NCBI GenBank assembly: GCA_965153455.1
Contig: OZ234503.1
Span: forward strand, 14,451,118 to 14,515,117
DNA length: 64,000 nt
Direction of reading: 5' to 3'
DNA from: Sphagnum compactum
Taxonomy: Eukaryota > Bryophyta > Sphagnopsida > Sphagnales
Each line of letters opens with the position of its first letter. Positions within the stretch are counted from its first letter, which is position 1. This document shows, one piece after another, positions 24,709 through 35,639 of this stretch. The position numbers and the translations under genes are program-made. Under the pieces are notes generated by a model. It saw only the letters and a list, made by a program, of their open reading frames with translations. It did not search any database and was not told where the DNA came from.

Positions 24709-24864
24709 CTTTGTGTAGGCGAGGATGACAAAAGGACCTCCTTTGCAGTTAACTTTGTGTAGGACAATCCCACTAACTTTGTGTAGGCGATGATGACAAA
24801 AATGCCTCTTGTGCAGCTAACTTTGTGTAGGCGATGGTGACAACAGGAGTTCTTTTGCAAGCAA
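24709..24864. repeat. 44-bp tandem repeat
   Basis: Units start with CTTTGTGTAGG at 24709, 24753, 24777 and 24821. The spacing is 44, 24 and 44 bp, so one unit is a truncated 24-bp copy. Each full unit includes a GATGACAA-like block and TTTGCAG or TGTGCAG. Located 0.7 kb upstream of ARPC3. Confidence 0.85.
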
Positions 24865-25585
24865 CAACAATTCTACTGAAAGATGAACGAGACAATTAGG
24901 GCATTGGTGACTTAGGGTTAAGGCATGTTGCAATCTGGCTAGTAATAATTTGGAAGTTCGCCACACATGGCGACGGGTTGAGGGTTTACATATAACGTGC
25001 AGGCAAAGTAGGTCTTGGTAGGTCTAGCATTTCGACGACTTCGCCAAAAAAAAGAGTCATTTTTGAAGCTTCAACGCAGGAGAACTTTCTTTTAGGTAGA
25101 AATCTGGCGAGATTTTGCCACCGAAAAAAGCGTAGCTACGGATGAGGGCATTCCTGAATGCGTATTTACTTCAACTTCTATCTCATCAGAGCCCCTTATT
25201 TTACGAATGCCCTCACCATAGAGCCTTACCCTAGGCTCAAAAGAACCACTAGAATTCTTCAAGTGTATGTGGGTCTTACACTCAGTGAAATTTCTGCTTA
25301 TTTCTGCATAAGCAGAGAGGATGGCACCTTATGCACGAGGAATCTTACGTGTAAGGTGCCTCTTCTCTTCGCAAACCAAAATCACAGCGTCTGTCAGTTG
25401 TACAAGCAAAATTCTAGCGGTTCTTTAAGCCGGGGAAGGACCCCCAGCGGGCCACCCTCACCCTGGCCTGGTGCCGGGCCTTCATTCTCAGGACAACCCC
25501 ATACTCTGTCCTTACCCTACAGAAGATCTGCACCGAGAAGGAATTTTCCTTGTGCCGGAGTAGGGGCTTCGAGAAGCTTGAAAGC

Positions 25586-27601
25586 ATGGTATGTGTTTCC
25601 TCTTTTTCTTCTCAACTCAAGATTGTGATTTGTATTCCTTCGGCAGATGCAGAAGAAGGAGGGAATTGTTGGTTTGTGTTCCCTTTAGGAGGAAAAAAAA
25701 AGATGGGTATTTGAAGTTTTAGGGATTCACGGCTTCTGTGGTCATTCCCGGCCAACCCTCCACAGTCAGTAGAGCTTCGAGAAAAGCTTAATTTTGGAGA
25801 TATTATTTCACAGAACGAGCTCCTTAGCCAGTGCTAAGACACAGCACGCCATTTGTCTAGGATCATAAGTATGAAAAAAGGAGGAAAACAATGTCGAGGG
25901 AGGAAGTCCAGTTCACAGCAGCAAAACTATTCTTGAATTAGGGTTTATCTAAGGACTTTTTTTTTCCACACCAGAGTTTATCATCACATTAAATGATGGG
26001 ATTATTTGAGGGCCTCATATGAGATTCTGTAAAATTTTGGCAAGTTTAACAAGATTCATGGTTTTGGTGTGTAAAAAGATTACCTCTTTTGCTGGAATGA
26101 AGAGGGTTGCTTTTGTGTTTCTGGAGACTTTTTCTGGTAGAAAGGTATCTGTGGATTCATTTTTCTTGCTATTAGATCCAAGGTAAGGTTTTGTTCTGGA
26201 ACCTTGGTGTGTATTTCTTTGCATGGTATTTGGTGAAGTGGAATTTGGGTCATCTGTGAATTCTACTCTGGAGAAGGTCTTCTCAGTACTTATGAAGAGA
26301 CTTCTGGTTTGGTGTTCCTTTTTTGGAGAAATAGGTGAAAAGGTTCATTTTGGTTATGTCCTTCCTAGATGAAGTCCCATCTTTTAGTTTGGTGTGAGAT
26401 TGTGACCCAAAGTGGAAATTGGTGGTTGTAAACTCAAAATGACAGTGTGACCTATTTGAGTGTAGGTGTACCACTCAACCATTAAGGTAGATGCAGAAAC
26501 AACACATGCATGTGGATGCCCATTACTGCCTCTTAGAAGCCATATCAAAGGTCCAGCTCCTGCTGCTGTGCCAGGTTAGTCTCCAGTTTTTTGCCAATTT
26601 TATTACAAAGCATATGTTCTCTTGCCTCATAAAGTTTTGATTAGCTATGTCTTGAGTGCTAGCCAACATCATGACTGAGTTTTCCTGCTGTTTCCAGAAA
26701 TGCAAAAGAAACTAAGGACACAGATTTTGTATAATGCAGACTACTATATACTTATTGACATCCACCATTAGGAGCTGATGAAGTCAGTGGGTAGTCATGT
26801 CAGCTTGTCACTGCTATTTATGATGAAGGTGATGGTCTGACACTTTGTGAGCAACTCATAAAGTGATGACTGCACTCATTGTCACTTTACCTTTCTAATG
26901 TGTAGCCCTTGGTATGAGGTGCAGGAAGTAGTGACATAATTGATGAGGCAATCAATTTCTTTCGTGCCAATGTCCTATTCAGAAAGTTTGAGGTCAAAGG
27001 TGCTGCAGACAAGCTGCTGATTTATTTGACCCTCTACATCAACATGGCTTTGAAGCGGATTGAGGCCTGCAAGACTGAGGCAGATGGTGTAAAGGCCATT
27101 ATCACCCTTGGGTTGGAAAAGTTCCCAATTCCTGGAGAACCTGGATTCCCTCTTGGTGGACTGTTCACAGCTGCACAATCCAAAGATGAAGGAGGTAGTC
27201 CCTTGATCAAATCACATTGCTGCTCACAGGGATCAAGCTGTGTTGTATTTAAGCTTGAAACATGTGGGGAATTGCTGCTTTCTAGAATGAAGTGTATCAA
27301 AGAAATTCACAGGGCTTTTGCAAATGATTGTACAGCAAATTCAAGCCAGTGATGGCTGCTGACATCCTCTATATGGTTTCAATCAGAGGGTGGAGATTGA
27401 TTGAATGGGTTTTTCAACCTTCTAACATGAGCAGCCTTTTTTTTGTCGATTGCAGACTTACTTCGGAGTTATTTGAAGCAAGTGAGAGAAGAAACAAGTG
27501 GCAGACTAATGGAGAAGGTTTACCGGCAAAATGGCACTCCAAACAAATGGTGGCTTGCATTTGCAAAGAGGAAGTTCATGAATATCATGATGCCCCTCTG
27601 A
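25586..27601 (+). CDS. ARPC3: Actin-related protein 2/3 complex subunit 3 (p21-Arc)
   Basis: ARPC3 is one of the seven subunits of the Arp2/3 complex, which nucleates branched actin filaments in the cytoplasm. Exons: 25586-25588 (ATG only), 26466-26574, 26925-27194, 27456-27601 (TGA), giving 175 aa, the normal length. Family landmarks: VYHSTIKVDAE, ACGCPLLPLRSHIKGPAPAA, DIIDEAINFFRANVLFRKFE, DKLLIYLTLYINMALKRIE, FPIPGEPGFPLGGLF, LLRSYLKQVREETSGRL and NGTPNKWWLAFAKRKFMNI. Exon 1 ends AAGC-ATG and the intron starts GTATGTG, while exon 2 begins with GTG TAC CAC, matching the conserved MVYHS start; so the start codon is the last codon of exon 1 and the rest is 5' UTR. The gene appears intact. Confidence 0.95.
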
Positions 27602-30003
27602 ATAGTTTTAGTCCCTGTTGATTTCACAGGCCATAAACTCTAGGAATTGGCAGAAGTCCTGAGTAATGAAGAATGGTGGATCCAGTTAATTGTTTTCCAG
27701 AGGAAGATTTCTGCTTTTGGCGTGCACATGAACACCAGCAACAGTATTTGACCTCCTTATTGAGTTCTGTCCAATTTGCACATCATAGTTTGCAGGATTG
27801 CTTTCCAAATCCAGCAATCCCATGTGATGGATTTTGGATTCAGGGCCTGTAAACCTTCACTGTTAAGTTAAAAACTAGGTTTGAACTATGTTGCATTGCC
27901 AGCTGGAGAACTGATTATTCTTGGGCCACAAGATTCTGCCTTAAGCGAAATGCTGCTTCTGGTATGGCTTTCAATTTATGATGTGGTTGGTGAGAAGAGA
28001 CAGCAATTTCTGTCAGGTGGTAATGGGTTTTACCAGGGCCTGTGTTCAGCACCATTCACAGCACAAGTGGAACTGACAGTTTCAAAAGTGGAACCAGCAG
28101 ATGGCCACCTGCCCCGCCTAGATAAAATTTCCAAAAGGACTTGAATAAGGCACCAAAGCTGGTTATATACAAGAAAAAGATGGGCCTTGTCCATTGAGGA
28201 CACACCTGGCATTATTGATCTCAACAGCAAGTTTCCTGGCTCCACTCTGAACACCAGGCGTCACAAAGTGTTAAAAGTCGTAGCACAAGGTGCATCTTAG
28301 CATAATCCTCCTAGCTCATGAAGCAGTAGGAGTACGAGGTGCTTTGTGCCTACAAAGAGGCCTCTAACAATAAGACACAGCTTAGTGTAAGAGGCCTCTT
28401 GTAGGTGGAATGTGCCTCCTGTATTAGAGGAGGCATAGTTCCACATAAGATAGGGTAGGTATATCATTACCCAAGAAAATTCATATCCAAACTTAAGAGA
28501 GCACTGCAATTGTACATGGTTTGATTGCCTATTGAGCACCTATTTGTTTATTGGCAATTGCTTTGTTTCTCAGAACACTCTCCAAGAGGTCACTATAGAT
28601 CTTCCATGACTACCCTAAACCTTTTTATTACTCATTTTCACAGAGAGGCATTTGAATCGTGCTAAGTCTAGTACTTTGGTTTGTTCTGGAGGGAGTCCTG
28701 GGTTTTGGAAAATAACATTCCAAAATCTCTGGCTTTCAAACAGTGGAACAAGGGTTCTAAATCATTTAGGTAACACATTCTCAGCAACCTCCCAGGAGGT
28801 TGAGGATGAATGACACTGCTTTTTCAAATTGCGCTGTTCATTTGCAGCTTGGGAAGAAATTTCTAGCATTGTTTCAAGCATTCATAAACATAATACACCA
28901 CCAAGAACACTTGATGCTCAACATAATTTTCTTATGATTCATAAGGAGATTGAAAAGATCCATGAATAATCCTCAGGCAATTCACAAATTTTCCCCTTTC
29001 TCAATGCAACCCAACATGTGAATGTGCTTCTCACAGATTGCATGGAAGTTTTTCTCTGCATAGGATGCAGAGAGTCTACAAGACCATAATTAGTAACTCA
29101 TCTGCAATTGTATAATTGTACTGATCAGCATACCTATAGGTACTATGCAAGGGCTCCTTCATTCAGATGTTAAATTGGAAGGCAGTATGTTTGAGAAAGA
29201 ATACAAATGAACAGTTACAGTTGGTTTTGAGTCATGAATGCATGATTAGAAAACCTAATTTCATAGGAGACTGATATTCTAGGTTGAACATTAGTGATAG
29301 TGCAGGAAAGTTCTAGATATCAACTTTGGGGAACTTTATGGTACCTTCAAGGGCAATAAGACATCTTCAGATCCAGCCTTTCACTGGTTTCTTGTTATGC
29401 AGAGAAGTTAATGCTTTGTTCAAGGTTGAGGATCATCTGCTAAAAGTTGTTTCCCAGATTGAAAATTGATTGTAAAGCTTAGAGTTAATAACATCAACTA
29501 CCAAACTTATCATAATTGATAGCTCATTGGTGCAGCATCTCACATTTGTAGGTGCCCATGAAGTTTTTGTCTACAACCTGAACATACCCCCATCTCCTTA
29601 GTTTTTGGTCATACCTGAGGAATGATGATTTCAGGTTTATGGCCTGTCAGTTCTGATGTTCCAATGCCAGAGGTGTAGTCTTGAGTGGAATGAAATACTG
29701 AGGCTCTAGGTATAGGGTGAGAATGTTGCCTGTGTTGAAAGAACTCACAGGATGGTAAGGTGGGGCAATACAATTGAGTGCAACTCTTCCACCCCAAGCC
29801 AATGTTTACATTTCCAACTTGTTGCAGCTCCCTGTAACATATCAAGGGTTTAGGGTATTTCAAGGGCAGAATGGAGGAGCAGATACTTCTTAATCTTGGG
29901 GTTTTGGGTGCTTTGAAAATTGGCAGGTGTAACATCAGGCAGACATGTAAAAATCAAGCTGATAAGACTCAGGCTGCATGTTCACATCCAGAGATCTTCA
30001 ACC
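27602..30003. other. Convergent intergenic region between ARPC3 and the NLR
   Basis: This holds the presumed 3' UTRs of two convergent genes. ORF 27881-28144 (plus) has no recognisable family. Hairpins near 28349-28435 are listed separately. Nothing else recognised. Confidence 0.4.
28349..28435. repeat. Pair of adjacent hairpins
   Basis: CCTACAAAGAGGCCTCT (28349-28365) pairs with AGAGGCCTCTTGTAGG (28390-28405), with one bulged base. Immediately after it, TGCCTCCT (28413-28420) pairs perfectly with AGGAGGCA (28428-28435) around a 7-nt loop. The region lies between convergent genes; it may be a small foldback element or part of a 3' UTR structure. Confidence 0.7.
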
Positions 30004-33000
30004 TCATTTGACTACCTGGATCATCCTGTGTAGTATCATGAACTCAAGCTCATCAGGGATAAATGCAGGACAAGCTCTTATGTTCAATTTTCTGAGGTTG
30101 TACAAAGATCCAAGGGATGCAGGCAACTCAGATAGTTGCTTTGCTGTCTCCAAATTAAGCTCTTCAAGATTTGGGAGTTTCTGGAAACAGAAGGAATCAT
30201 TTTCCAAGCTTTGCAGGTGGGTGCAGAGGCCGAGAGAGAGAGAGCGTAAGGTAGTCAAGTTCACAAGAGATTCAGGGACAGTGTCAAGCTGAACCCATCC
30301 TGACAGATTTAGTGACACCAGCTGCATCATTGCACCAGACATTAACTCTGGGAAGCTTGCAACTTTGCAGCAGTTGAACATTGACAGGTGCTTTAGAACT
30401 GGGAAGGCATCTGGTCTGCCGAATGACACTGGAAGGGACTGAAGCTCACAGCAACCGTCAAGCTGCAAGGTCAATAGTTGTGGGAGGCGATCTAGGTCTG
30501 GAAGAGAAAGCAAACCACTGCAGGAGGTCAGCACCAATGTTGCAAGACACTTAAGGGACCCAAAGGAGGCAGGAAGAGAAGTAAGACTCTGACACCTGTT
30601 CAGTCTGAGAACTTCCAACTGCTGCAAGTCATCAGGTCCTGGCTCTGGGAAGGACATAAGCTCTGGGAACAGGAGCTCCAGTATCCGGAGCTCTTTCAGA
30701 GCCTTGGTGAGGCCAGTTGGGATCTTCTTCTGGGATTGACTGGTGATGCACAACTGTTCCAAAGCAACCAGGTGGGTCAGGTCCTTCAGGACACCTTTCC
30801 CAGCCAACTTTGAAAAAACTCCTTTATCCATCCACACATCCCTGCTTGCCTTAACAGAAAGAATGCGTAGCTGGGTCAGTGAAGATAATTTGCTGGGTAA
30901 ATAATCAAGCTTCTTGCACACATCAAGGATGAGCTGCTCCAAGTTGCTTAGATTTCCTAAGGAGGGTGGGAGCTTTGCCAGCTCAGTCTGTGAGAGGTTT
31001 AGGACTACAAGAAGCTTGAGATCCCCAAAACTGCTGGGAAGAGTTGTAATGAAAGTATGCCTCAGGTCCAAAACCCTCAGGTTCCTGAGATTGCAGAAGA
31101 AGCCATCAGGGATAACAGTTAAAGGGTTGTCACGCAAGAGCAACACCTGCAGCTTAGGAGCATCAAAAAGTTTTGGGGGTAGGTCCTCGAGGTTACTCTC
31201 CATGACAGACATCCGGCAAGCAGAAAGAGTGACTGTGCCAGTTGGCTTGCTGCCTTTGGGAGGAGCCCATTCAACTGGGACACATTTCAGGTTCCGACCT
31301 GCTTCATATAAACATACTCTCTCAGTTGTTGCAGTGTTGTGCTGCAAGATGTATCGTGCCAGATCCCTAAGCACATCATGCACCTTGCACGACATGAACT
31401 CTGGGCTCATTGCAGATTTTCTTGGCTTGCTGTGCAGCTCTATCAGAGAGCGTGAAATGAGCCAGCCAAGCAGCTCATATGCCTCATCAACTGGGTTATA
31501 ATCAGAATTTTTGCCTACAATCCGCTCTCCCAGCCATAAGGGAAGCAGATCTTCCTCCACTTTTACTTCTTTGTCCTCTGGGAATGCAGCAAAGTACAAG
31601 AAACAATCCTTGAGGTGGATCCTTGGAAGGTCATCGACACTTAGTTTCAGCCGCAAGTAGAGCTGTACTTCATGATCAGCAGACAGAATATCTGCATTCC
31701 GCAGCTTGCTTAATGAAAGCTGCCAATAGCTGACATCAGTTTTACCTGCAAAAGCTCTCCCAATCACCTTGATTGCCAATGGAAGCCTTTTACACTCGTG
31801 AGTGACACTGATGGCATACTCTTTCAGATCGGCTGGCACATGGGTGACTCCTTGAAAAGCAGACCAGCAGAAGAGCTGCCAACTATGATCCGGAGACAGC
31901 AAGGGTACCTGAAGCTTGGCTGCACGTTTGTGGTTCAAGACCTCCTCATTGCGCGTCGTGACTAGAACCTTACAAGCTGCTCGATTGGGTAACACATCCA
32001 CCCAGTCCAGCAGCTGTCCATCCCACACATCGTCCAAAACCAGGAGCAGTTTCTCGCGATCTCGCAGCTCCCAGGAGAGTCGATTCTTGAAGTCTGTCGT
32101 GTCTGAGCTGAGGTTTGGCTTGTCCGATCTACCAGTGATCTCCCACCGTACTTTGGCAAGGAGATGCGCTGGCCGGATGTCCTTTGCGACAGTCACCCAA
32201 TAGCAATTCCCTTCGAAGTGCGACAGTAACGACGAGTCGTTGAAGATCCGCTGTGCGGCAAGCGTTTTCCCTGCACCGCCTGACGCCCACAGTCCCACCC
32301 AGCGAGGAGCTTCACTTGACTGCAGTAGAGTTTTGGCTTTCTCGACGACTTCATCTCCCCCGAATATTGTGTAACTGTCCTGACGCCTTAGCACTGGACC
32401 TCCTGTGGAGGCGGCTTGCTGGATGTTGATGGGCAATGCACTTGGGGGGGATCTCGTTGATGATGATGATGTCCACGCCATGGAGTCAGCCTGATCCTTG
32501 ATGCGTCCATATGCCTCAGTTGTAGTGATGACGCCAACATCGCTGCCGTAGTAGCTGGTAGGCGTCTTCATTGCCATTTTGGTGGTCTGTGCCATCTCTC
32601 GTCGCTGCATATCTTGTTGCAACTCACGAAGCTGCTCGCTGATCTCGTTCAAAGTCTCGCGCATGCCAGAAACCTCTTCCTTCGTTGTCAGCGAAGCGTG
32701 AAGACTCACGATGCTGGCTTCGTCGAAAAGATTGCCGATTTTCACTGTCTCCTTCACCAGCCTGCTGGATTGAAAGATTAACTTCAAGCCTGACCTGCTC
32801 GACGACTCCTGCAACACCTTCTTTATGGCTTCTAATCTTTCGCGCAGAGCCTCCAGCCATGCTTGCGTTGAAGCGGCGCTTCCACCTCCCGTGGGAGAAA
32901 TGCTAGACACCACGGGCTCCAGGCGACTAAGCATCCCACGCAAACGTTCATAGTCCTTGTTCCCGGCCCAGACAGTGGACACACTTTCATTCGCGGCGTC

Positions 33001-33069
33001 GCTGAGGAGGCTGACGACCAAGCTTTTAAGTAAGCCAATGGCGGTAGCTACTGCAACAGCTTCGGCCAT
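30004..33069 (-). CDS. NLR immune receptor, CC/RPW8-like NB-ARC LRR, intronless
   Basis: An uninterrupted ORF of 1021 codons encodes a complete intracellular NLR. The helical N-terminal domain (1-160) begins MAEAVAVATAIGLLKSLVVS, similar to the MADA/MAEPL-type N-terminal alpha-helix of resistosome-forming NLRs; its pattern with LxxLEPVVxSI is RPW8-like. NB-ARC motifs: P-loop WASGGAGKT (261-269), kinase-2 LLLVLDDVW (341-349), RNBS-B CKVLVTTRN (366-374), GLPL variant RLPLAIKVIGRA (428-439), RNBS-D CFLYFAAFPED (489-499, close to the CFLDLGxFPED of RPW8-type NLRs) and VHD in place of MHD (564-566). Leucine-rich repeats run from about 620 to 1010. All key ATP-binding residues are present, so it is probably functional. 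The CC versus RPW8 class is inference. Confidence 0.95.
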   Translation of the reverse strand: MAEAVAVATAIGLLKSLVVSLLSDAANESVSTVWAGNKDYERLRGMLSRLEPVVSSISPTGGGSAASTQAWLEALRERLEAIKKVLQESSSRSGLKLIFQSSRLVKETVKIGNLFDEASIVSLHASLTTKEEVSGMRETLNEISEQLRELQQDMQRREMAQTTKMAMKTPTSYYGSDVGVITTTEAYGRIKDQADSMAWTSSSSTRSPPSALPINIQQAASTGGPVLRRQDSYTIFGGDEVVEKAKTLLQSSEAPRWVGLWASGGAGKTLAAQRIFNDSSLLSHFEGNCYWVTVAKDIRPAHLLAKVRWEITGRSDKPNLSSDTTDFKNRLSWELRDREKLLLVLDDVWDGQLLDWVDVLPNRAACKVLVTTRNEEVLNHKRAAKLQVPLLSPDHSWQLFCWSAFQGVTHVPADLKEYAISVTHECKRLPLAIKVIGRAFAGKTDVSYWQLSLSKLRNADILSADHEVQLYLRLKLSVDDLPRIHLKDCFLYFAAFPEDKEVKVEEDLLPLWLGERIVGKNSDYNPVDEAYELLGWLISRSLIELHSKPRKSAMSPEFMSCKVHDVLRDLARYILQHNTATTERVCLYEAGRNLKCVPVEWAPPKGSKPTGTVTLSACRMSVMESNLEDLPPKLFDAPKLQVLLLRDNPLTVIPDGFFCNLRNLRVLDLRHTFITTLPSSFGDLKLLVVLNLSQTELAKLPPSLGNLSNLEQLILDVCKKLDYLPSKLSSLTQLRILSVKASRDVWMDKGVFSKLAGKGVLKDLTHLVALEQLCITSQSQKKIPTGLTKALKELRILELLFPELMSFPEPGPDDLQQLEVLRLNRCQSLTSLPASFGSLKCLATLVLTSCSGLLSLPDLDRLPQLLTLQLDGCCELQSLPVSFGRPDAFPVLKHLSMFNCCKVASFPELMSGAMMQLVSLNLSGWVQLDTVPESLVNLTTLRSLSLGLCTHLQSLENDSFCFQKLPNLEELNLETAKQLSELPASLGSLYNLRKLNIRACPAFIPDELEFMILHRMIQVVK

Positions 33070-33359
33070 GTCTTGGGATGCCCCGCAACTCTCAGCTGCA
33101 GCTATGGCTTACGTAAGAAACCAATCCTTCATCGGCTTGTGCATGGAGCGGAGGTCTGAAATTAAATCACCCGATTGATGTAGCACAAGGAACAAAACAA
33201 CACAACACAAAGTTCGAAAGAAGAGTGTAGTATAAAGGAGAGGATCGGAACGTTTGCCTTTTTCATTGTGCCGACATTCCGAGAATTGTGCACAACGTCA
33301 ACAAATAGTTGCACACAACACATGCTCCACCTTTGCGGGGACCTTGGGCGATCCGCATC

Positions 33360-33425
33360 TCTCGGTGCATCTGTGTGTGTCTCTCTCTCTGCATACGCTC
33401 TCTCTCTCTGTGCGCATACGCACAT
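33360..33425. promoter_or_regulatory. CT-rich leader region upstream of the NLR
   Basis: Several (TC)n runs on the plus strand (GA on the NLR coding strand) lie about 300 bp upstream of the NLR start codon, in GC-rich DNA that continues to about 33600. GA/CT runs are common in plant core promoters and 5' UTRs. No TATA box was identified with confidence. Confidence 0.35.
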
Positions 33426-33849
33426 GAAGGAAGAAGCGCGGCAGACTAGCCTGCCGCGCGAGAAGCAGATCTGCCCGCGATCTTCGACTTTTGCTCGGCC
33501 GCACCCGGCAGACTGTCAGTCTGCCATCTACCATTGTAGCTCCCCCTTCCGCCCTGCCCAGGAACTGGGGCGCTCCTTTTAGGACTCTGCCCGAGTTTCT
33601 CACGAGTCTCACCGTTCGCCTTTGTGCTCTCACCTTCCTTGTTCTTGAGGCGCCCATCCTTGACCCATTTTCTCACTGCACACCGTCCACGCACCATGTT
33701 TCCCAATTTTTATTTTTATTTTAATCACATTTTTTTTCGCCTATCTCCCCCATGGAACCATCTCAAGAGCCAAGTTTTCAAGTTTTAGAAAGAAAGAACT
33801 TTTAATGCCAAAGTTTAGAGCTTTATGTGGGTCTATGTACGGGTTGGGT

Positions 33850-34070
33850 TGGGAACAAAAGGAAGTCGATGGGAACTTATGACAACAAAAAAAATTTGAT
33901 GAGAACTTGATAGAAACAAAAGGATTTTGATGGGTTATTGATCCCAGGAAGAAGAGAAATTTGATAGGAATCGTTTAAGAACTCAATGAGAACGAAAGGA
34001 TTTTGATGAGTTATTGATAGGAACAAGAGGAATTTGATAGAAACTATTTTGGAACTTGATAGGAATTCAA
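33850..34070. repeat. Degenerate tandem repeat, about 65-bp units
   Basis: Three related units carry ATTTGATAGGAA or ATTTGATGAGAA, then GAACTTGATAG, then AAAGGATTTTGATG and TTATTGAT. Units begin near 33890, 33955 and 34028. They resemble, in reverse complement, the TTCCxATCAA character of the TTCCC-rich repeats at 5.5 and 53.3 kb, but I cannot prove a common origin. Confidence 0.55.
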
Positions 34071-34257
34071 TTTCCCACCCTTCGAAAACTAAGAAGCATC
34101 CCTTGGGGCATGTTGAGGCCACCCAATTGGCTCTTCTAACATGCTTTATCCTAAGGTTCATTTTAGGGACAAGCTACTAGGATAGGTGCTGCTCATGTAT
34201 GGAATTTGTCTAAGGGAGGTAGAAAAAATGCACCAAAAAGGCCTACTCTCTCTCTCT

Positions 34258-34440
34258 CCCTCACTTACCTAATTATCCACCCATCTACTCACCTACCTAC
34301 ACATCTGTTTACACACTAAACCTTCACCAAGGCAATGTCAATGACAATCAATGAGGATATTTGCAATCCACCAAGTAGGTTGTTTCGCCTCCCTTCCACC
34401 TTCCTACCTACTAGCCCTTTAGGTAGGTACTTACCAAACC
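34258..34440. repeat. CCTA/TAGG tetranucleotide tract
   Basis: Loose runs of CACCTACCTACAC, TTCCTACCTACTAG and TAGGTAGGTACTTACC, split by about 90 bp of other sequence. Same class as the other tracts. Confidence 0.6.
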
Positions 34441-35497
34441 CAAAATACTTGAGTGCACTTACTTGCCTTGTATTCCAACCAACCCTTTAACTATCAAGAG
34501 AACAATGTCAGAAGAATCAAATGAGGGTATTGAAAGAAAATTTGTTTCTTAAAGGGATGATTAAAATATTTGCCAACACTTCCATGAGGATATTGCTTGC
34601 AACCACTAAGATGAGGATATTGCATATAAGGTTTAGATGTTGAGATTGTTTTTATGCTTGTCTTACCAATATTGCATGATCAAAACAAAATTGAAGTAAG
34701 GTGCAATACATGGATGTGGGTATTGCATGATGTAGGTGTTGTTTTGGTGATCTCTTACAAATCCACCTTGATTTTGACCCAATTAATGCATATTGTACAT
34801 ATGAAGGCCCAAATGGGATTAATTTAATTTTTCCCATAATATGCACATAAGAATGTTTAGAAGGTGCTCCCAAATTTTTATGACACTACATGTTTAAGGC
34901 ATACAAATATTTTATTGCTAATTAAATTAAATTAAAAAAAAAAAAAAAGGATTTGGCATTTTCTTCACTTTGGGGGACATGTATGGAATGAGTTCAATTC
35001 ATTTCTTTTATTTTTAATGAGAGGGAAAACAACTCCCATTTGATAAAAGGTATCATAAATTTCCTCCATGTCTCATTTAGGTTTTTTAATTTGATTTTTT
35101 TTCTCACAATTAGTTATTTATAAAATTGGGTGTTTTTCTTCATCTTTTTTACAACATTTCTTGGGGTTTAATTTGCAAGTGTTTGCTAAAGGGCCTTTGT
35201 TAAAATTGGTTATTCCATTAGTGCATCAAGGGTTGGATTCCTATTGGGGGAGGGTGGATATAACTTGTAATATACCAAGTAATGATACTATTTTGTCTTT
35301 TTCTTGTAGGGTTTCAATTTGCCAAAGTAAGAAACTGTAGCTAGTGGCTAGCTATTTTGTCATTATTACTTTTGTTATTATTTCATTTGTTATAGCTCTT
35401 ATTACCAATTTTCAGAATTCAAATAATAATTTTAAAAAACTGAAATAACAATTTTTTAGATCTCAAATATGAATTTCTAGACTCAATATATGAGCAT
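34441..35497. other. AT-rich sequence without genes
   Basis: Contains a poly-A tract near 34935 and AT-rich sequence. I see no gene or element boundary. Confidence 0.5.
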
Positions 35498-35542
35498 TAT
35501 GTGTGTGTGTGTGTGTGCGCGCGCATGCATGCGCGTGTGTGT
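35498..35542. repeat. 45-bp alternating purine-pyrimidine tract
   Basis: A (TG)n run passes into GCGCGCGCATGCATGCGCG and back to (TG)n without breaking strict purine-pyrimidine alternation. Such tracts are prone to Z-DNA formation. Confidence 0.9.
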
Positions 35543-35639
35543 CTATATAATTGATATATGAAAGATAATAATTGTATGGGTAAATATGTCTTAAATAAAT
35601 TTTTAATACATACATAAAAATATACCCTTAAGTGTTCAT

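Noticed and set aside
25158-25628. 156-codon ORF ahead of ARPC3
   Set aside because: It overlaps the ARPC3 leader and runs through its start codon and into intron 1 in another frame; no family resemblance. Treated as 5' UTR and promoter.
27881-28144. 87-codon ORF after ARPC3 as an extra gene or exon
   Set aside because: ARPC3 already ends at 27601 with a normal C-terminus, and the ORF matches no family I know; most likely 3' UTR or chance.
30914-32203. Plus-strand ORFs within the NLR locus
   Set aside because: They are antisense shadows of the conserved NB-ARC and LRR coding sequence.
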